Part shown: positions 61,096 to 64,000 of the stretch, one piece after another
Layout: every line of letters starts with the position of its first letter
How positions within the stretch are numbered: the stretch's first letter is position 1
NCBI GenBank assembly: GCA_900767385.1
Contig: CAAFYY010000011.1
Coordinates: forward strand, 3,302-67,301
Length of the DNA: 64,000 nt
Direction of reading: 5' to 3'
DNA from: Bacteroidales bacterium
Lineage (GTDB): Bacteria; Bacteroidota; Bacteroidia; Bacteroidales; Paludibacteraceae
The notes under the pieces: generated by a model
Database searches by the model: none
Seen by the model: only the letters and a program-made list of their open reading frames with translations
What the model was told of the DNA's origin: nothing
Program-made: the position numbers and the translations under genes

Positions 61096-62190
61096 CTATT
61101 TCCACTTGAAAGATCCGAAAATAGCACCGAGAGCTGCCACCACGATATAAAACGGATACAGAAGTGCAGCGAGTGGAATGAGAGCGATGAGGTGACGTTG
61201 ACCAGTTGAAGCGAGAAAATTTTTCAACAACGGGAAATCGGCTGCCAGTTTCGTGAGGAACATCGCCAAGGCAAAACACAAAAATTTCTCCACATTGAAA
61301 AAAGACAATCCGACAGCCACCACCATCATCAACGAAAGGAGGAAGACCAACAGGGCTACAAAAATGGAAAAACTGTCGGAATAGGCCGTCGTCTTCGAAC
61401 CCCACCGTTTTCTCTGATTGAAAAACGCACTGACGCTCTTCATTGGTCGGGTCGCCACCAGATTCTCCGATTTCATATACATAATCTTCGCGTGCTGCTG
61501 TTTCAAATATTGGAGCATAAAGATATCGTCGCCCGACTTCAGCGTCTCCTGAAGGTGGTTTTTGGCCCTTTCCCAACTATTCCTGGTAAAAGCAAGATTG
61601 GCACCATTGCAGAGGAAAGGGGTGTTGGCAAAAGCGGCTGCCGCGCCAGAGGCAATGAGACTGGAAAACTCAATGGCTTGTAGCTTTTGGAACAGCGTTG
61701 TTGCTGGCGACAGCTTCACGCCACCTAAAATCATGTCGGCATGATATTTTTCTTGAAATGCTGCGATATCAGACAGATGGGAATAGGGTAGGGTGCAGTC
61801 GGCATCCGTACATACGATGAGTGGGGCAGACGACTTATCGACAGCCTCTCTCAGCGCATTCTTCTTACCGAATCCTTGAGTAGAGAAAGTCGTCACCCTT
61901 GGGTCTTTCTCCCCCAACGCCTGAATAATCTCGGGCGTAGCGTCGGTAGAGTGGTCGTTGGCAATGACAATCTCTGCTGGCTGAAGCGTTTGTCGGCAAA
62001 TGGAGTCATAGAGATTACGGATATTCTCCTCCTCGTTTCTGCAGCAAACCACCACAGCTATCTTCGCAGCATCGTCGTTATTCTTGGGTGTTCCTTCGAA
62101 CACGGGCGTACGTCTCCATCTGCTCCATGCCGTAAGGACGAAATAGGCATAGAGCGCCAACAAACCGATGGATATGTACTTTATAATCAT
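61096..62190 (-). CDS. Family 2 glycosyltransferase, membrane bound
   Basis: 364 residues from MIIKYISIGLLALYAYFVLTAW (the ATG at 62190, 19 bases after the ComF stop). One N-terminal membrane helix, then a GT-A domain: AVVVCCRNEEENIRNLYDSI, IVIANDHSTDATPEII, CTDADC (DxD at 129-131), SGDDIFMLQY and NQRKRWGSK (a Q/RxxRW-like site). Three to four C-terminal membrane helices follow. Such processive-type enzymes make polysaccharides or glycolipids; the product is unknown. Confidence 0.88.
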   Translation of the reverse strand: MIIKYISIGLLALYAYFVLTAWSRWRRTPVFEGTPKNNDDAAKIAVVVCCRNEEENIRNLYDSICRQTLQPAEIVIANDHSTDATPEIIQALGEKDPRVTTFSTQGFGKKNALREAVDKSSAPLIVCTDADCTLPYSHLSDIAAFQEKYHADMILGGVKLSPATTLFQKLQAIEFSSLIASGAAAAFANTPFLCNGANLAFTRNSWERAKNHLQETLKSGDDIFMLQYLKQQHAKIMYMKSENLVATRPMKSVSAFFNQRKRWGSKTTAYSDSFSIFVALLVFLLSLMMVVAVGLSFFNVEKFLCFALAMFLTKLAADFPLLKNFLASTGQRHLIALIPLAALLYPFYIVVAALGAIFGSFKWK

Positions 62191-62209
62191 CTTGCCAGAA
62201 AAGATATTA

Positions 62210-62914
62210 TCAAATGAGTTCCTGTGCTTTAGAGAGTGTGAATACAAAGATTTTTATCCCTTTGTCGCTACTCTTGAGTATCTTGACGCACTCGCTGATA
62301 GTGGCGCCTGTGGTCATCACGTCGTCAATAAGCATGATTCTCTTTCCTTTCAACCGTTCGGGTTGAGTCAGTTGGAATATCCCTTTGACGTTTTCTTGTC
62401 TCTCAGCGAAGTTTTTATGTGTTTGTGTCTTATTGTTGACTATTCTCTCGAACACATCGTTGAGAATAGGGATGTGGGTCACCTCGCTGATCCCTTCTGC
62501 TATCTTCATCGACTGGTTGAACCCGCGCTGTTGTTCGCGTTTTCTGTGAAGCGGCACGGGTAGGAGGGCATCCACCTGACAGTTGGCAAACCATCGGCTG
62601 AATTCCTTGGCTGCAAAGGCTCCCAACATCTTGCCGAGTTTGGGTTGGTTGTTGTATTTGATGCGTTGGATCACATCGCTGAAATTGTTCTCCTTGTCGT
62701 AGAGAAACAGCGTATTGTAATCCTCAATATTCGGCATATCTTTCAGCACCTTAGTGACGATAAGTCGCTTGTTCCCTTTCTCTGCTTCCATCAGCATGCT
62801 CGACAGACAGCCGCTGCAAAGGTATTTCTCATTGTCGTACAACCGTTGTTTGCAGGCGCAGCATTGGTTGGGATAGACGATTCTGAAGAGTTCAAGAAAA
62901 GGGTTGTAGCGCAT
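62210..62914 (-). CDS. comF: ComF-family phosphoribosyltransferase
   Basis: 234 residues from the ATG at 62914 (a GTG nine codons upstream is possible). An N-terminal zinc-ribbon-like CCACKQRLYDNEKYLCSGC is followed by a type I PRTase domain with VPLHRKREQQRGFNQ and the PRPP loop IMLIDDVMTTGATISECVKIL. The family (also called GntX) is linked to DNA uptake in competent bacteria, although the role in others is unsettled. With ComM (18 kb) it hints at, but does not show, competence. Confidence 0.88.
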   Translation of the reverse strand: MRYNPFLELFRIVYPNQCCACKQRLYDNEKYLCSGCLSSMLMEAEKGNKRLIVTKVLKDMPNIEDYNTLFLYDKENNFSDVIQRIKYNNQPKLGKMLGAFAAKEFSRWFANCQVDALLPVPLHRKREQQRGFNQSMKIAEGISEVTHIPILNDVFERIVNNKTQTHKNFAERQENVKGIFQLTQPERLKGKRIMLIDDVMTTGATISECVKILKSSDKGIKIFVFTLSKAQELI

Positions 62915-62988
62915 AACTCTCTTTATAAACAACTGAGACACAATACCAACGTACTGTGTCTCAAATAGTATATTCTTTCTTTACACCC

Positions 62989-64000
62989 TTAGTTGGTAGG
63001 TACTACGAAGCGGATTGCCGTACGATTGCGTTGCTGAACGAACACTACCTTCTCGCCCACCAGTTTGTCGACAATCTCCTGGGTGTAGTGGCGAATCGTG
63101 ATGAGTTCTACATCGGTATTGTAGAGCACCTCATACTCGTCTTTCAAATCGTTAATCAGCGCATTGAAATGCACCTTGTTGTAGTCGATACAGAGTGAGA
63201 AGCTGATGGCAGACATCTGAATCAGACTCACCTTGAGTTTGTAGCCGGCAAGGATAGAGAAAATCTTGCTCAATCGTTCTTCGGCGATGAAAGAGAAGTC
63301 GCGTGGGCGGAGAGTCAGCAGCACCTGATTGTTCTTGTTGATATAGATAGGTGGCATCTGCACTTTCTCCTGGAAATCGTTGATGATAGAACCTTGCTTC
63401 TCTGGTTCGATGAAAGAGCGAACGAGCAATGGAATCTTCTTATTCTGAAGAGGTTTTACCGTCTTTGGATGGATTACGCTGGCGCCGCAGTAGGAGAGTT
63501 CGATAGCCTCTTTGTAGCTCATGCGTGGGATGATAACCACCTCTTCATAGCGTTTAGGATCGGCATTCATCACGCCAGGCACATCTTTCCAGATAGTGAG
63601 ACTCTCGGCATTGAGGAGATTGGCAAGGATAGCGGCAGTGTAGTCGGAACCCTCGCGTCCCAAAGTAGTAGTCTCGTTGGTGAGTGTGCCGGCAATGAAA
63701 CCCTGTGTGATATAGCAGTCGGAATCGTCGAAGGTGAAGGCGGTGTGGCACAGTTTCTCAGAGAGGTCGATGTTGACATTGCCTTCGCGGAAATTCTCGT
63801 CGGTCTTCAGACAGGTGCGGATATCAACGAATTTGCAGCGTTTTGATTCGGTGTTGAGGAAAGTAGAGACAATGGTTGTTGAGATCAGTTCGCCGAAGGA
63901 GACGATTCTGTCGTATTCGTAATCATAGTTTTTTGAAGGCTTGTTCTCAATGATTCCTTGCAGTTTCTTGTAGAGTTCATTGAGGAGAGTGTCAATCAGC
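62989..64000 (-). CDS. Aspartokinase (5' truncated)
   Basis: The frame is open from the right edge, at least 336 codons. YDRIVSFGELISTTIVS, KCKF-like KRCKFVDIRTCLKTDENF and GFIAGTLTNETTTLGREGSDYTAAI are aspartokinase signatures, followed by two C-terminal ACT-like domains (FSFIAEERLSKIFSIL, VSLIQMSAISFSL) and no homoserine dehydrogenase part. It phosphorylates aspartate for lysine, threonine and methionine synthesis, usually with amino-acid feedback through the ACT domains. The N-terminal lysine-binding segment lies outside the window. Confidence 0.93.
   Translation of the reverse strand, partial: LIDTLLNELYKKLQGIIENKPSKNYDYEYDRIVSFGELISTTIVSTFLNTESKRCKFVDIRTCLKTDENFREGNVNIDLSEKLCHTAFTFDDSDCYITQGFIAGTLTNETTTLGREGSDYTAAILANLLNAESLTIWKDVPGVMNADPKRYEEVVIIPRMSYKEAIELSYCGASVIHPKTVKPLQNKKIPLLVRSFIEPEKQGSIINDFQEKVQMPPIYINKNNQVLLTLRPRDFSFIAEERLSKIFSILAGYKLKVSLIQMSAISFSLCIDYNKVHFNALINDLKDEYEVLYNTDVELITIRHYTQEIVDKLVGEKVVFVQQRNRTAIRFVVPTN

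Overview
The window looks like a chromosomal segment from a member of the order Bacteroidales (Bacteroidota). The evidence is a fused LpxC-FabZ, a PorQ homologue, DUF5686- and DUF5683-type proteins, a FtsL of the Bacteroidota kind, and many promoters with the Bacteroidota -7 element TAnnTTTG, mostly TATCTTTG or TACCTTTG, just before start codons. I do not assign a genus. No phage, insertion sequence, CRISPR array or rRNA gene is visible. The window is mainly housekeeping DNA, and the unusual signals lie in the non-coding stretches.

Layout. 1-4.5 kb (+): a cut HD-domain phosphohydrolase gene, then the lipid A genes lpxD, lpxC-fabZ and lpxA, closed by a strong terminator. 4.6-5.5 kb (-): a lipid kinase. 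6.1-16.8 kb (+): the division and cell wall (dcw) cluster mraZ, rsmH, ftsL, pbp/ftsI, murE, mraY, murD, ftsW, murG. It ends at a terminator without murC, ftsQ, ftsA or ftsZ. 16.8-20.8 kb (+): a stack of repeats carrying decayed promoter copies, then a beta-barrel protein, a ComM/YifB ATPase, a ClbS/DfsB-like protein and a small membrane protein. 21.2-23.8 kb (-): an MBL-fold protein, a lipoprotein and cytidine deaminase. 24.1-32.2 kb (+): gcvP, nrdD-nrdG, a rhomboid protease and an endo/exonuclease/phosphatase-family protein.

From 32.3 kb to 57 kb almost everything is on the minus strand: initiator tRNA, an aminotransferase/CoA-transferase pair, a long run fthC-topB-tetR-acyltransferase-phosphoesterase-DUF5686-ispH-pfkA, and another long run parA-parB-DUF5683-mltD-merR-porQ-cmk-barrel-HhH protein. 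These are followed by apt and mnmG. coaX is the only + strand gene here, divergent from fthC.

A perfect 16-bp parS-like palindrome abuts the mnmG stop codon, 0.8 kb from parA. Beyond mnmG lies about 0.8 kb of very AT-rich DNA without long genes, with DnaA-box-like words next to AT-only runs. mnmG, parAB and parS are typically origin-proximal, so this is a candidate replication origin region. The window ends with a radical SAM/SPASM protein, an OmpA-like/TPR lipoprotein that looks highly expressed, a glycosyltransferase, a ComF-like phosphoribosyltransferase and a 5'-truncated aspartokinase gene.
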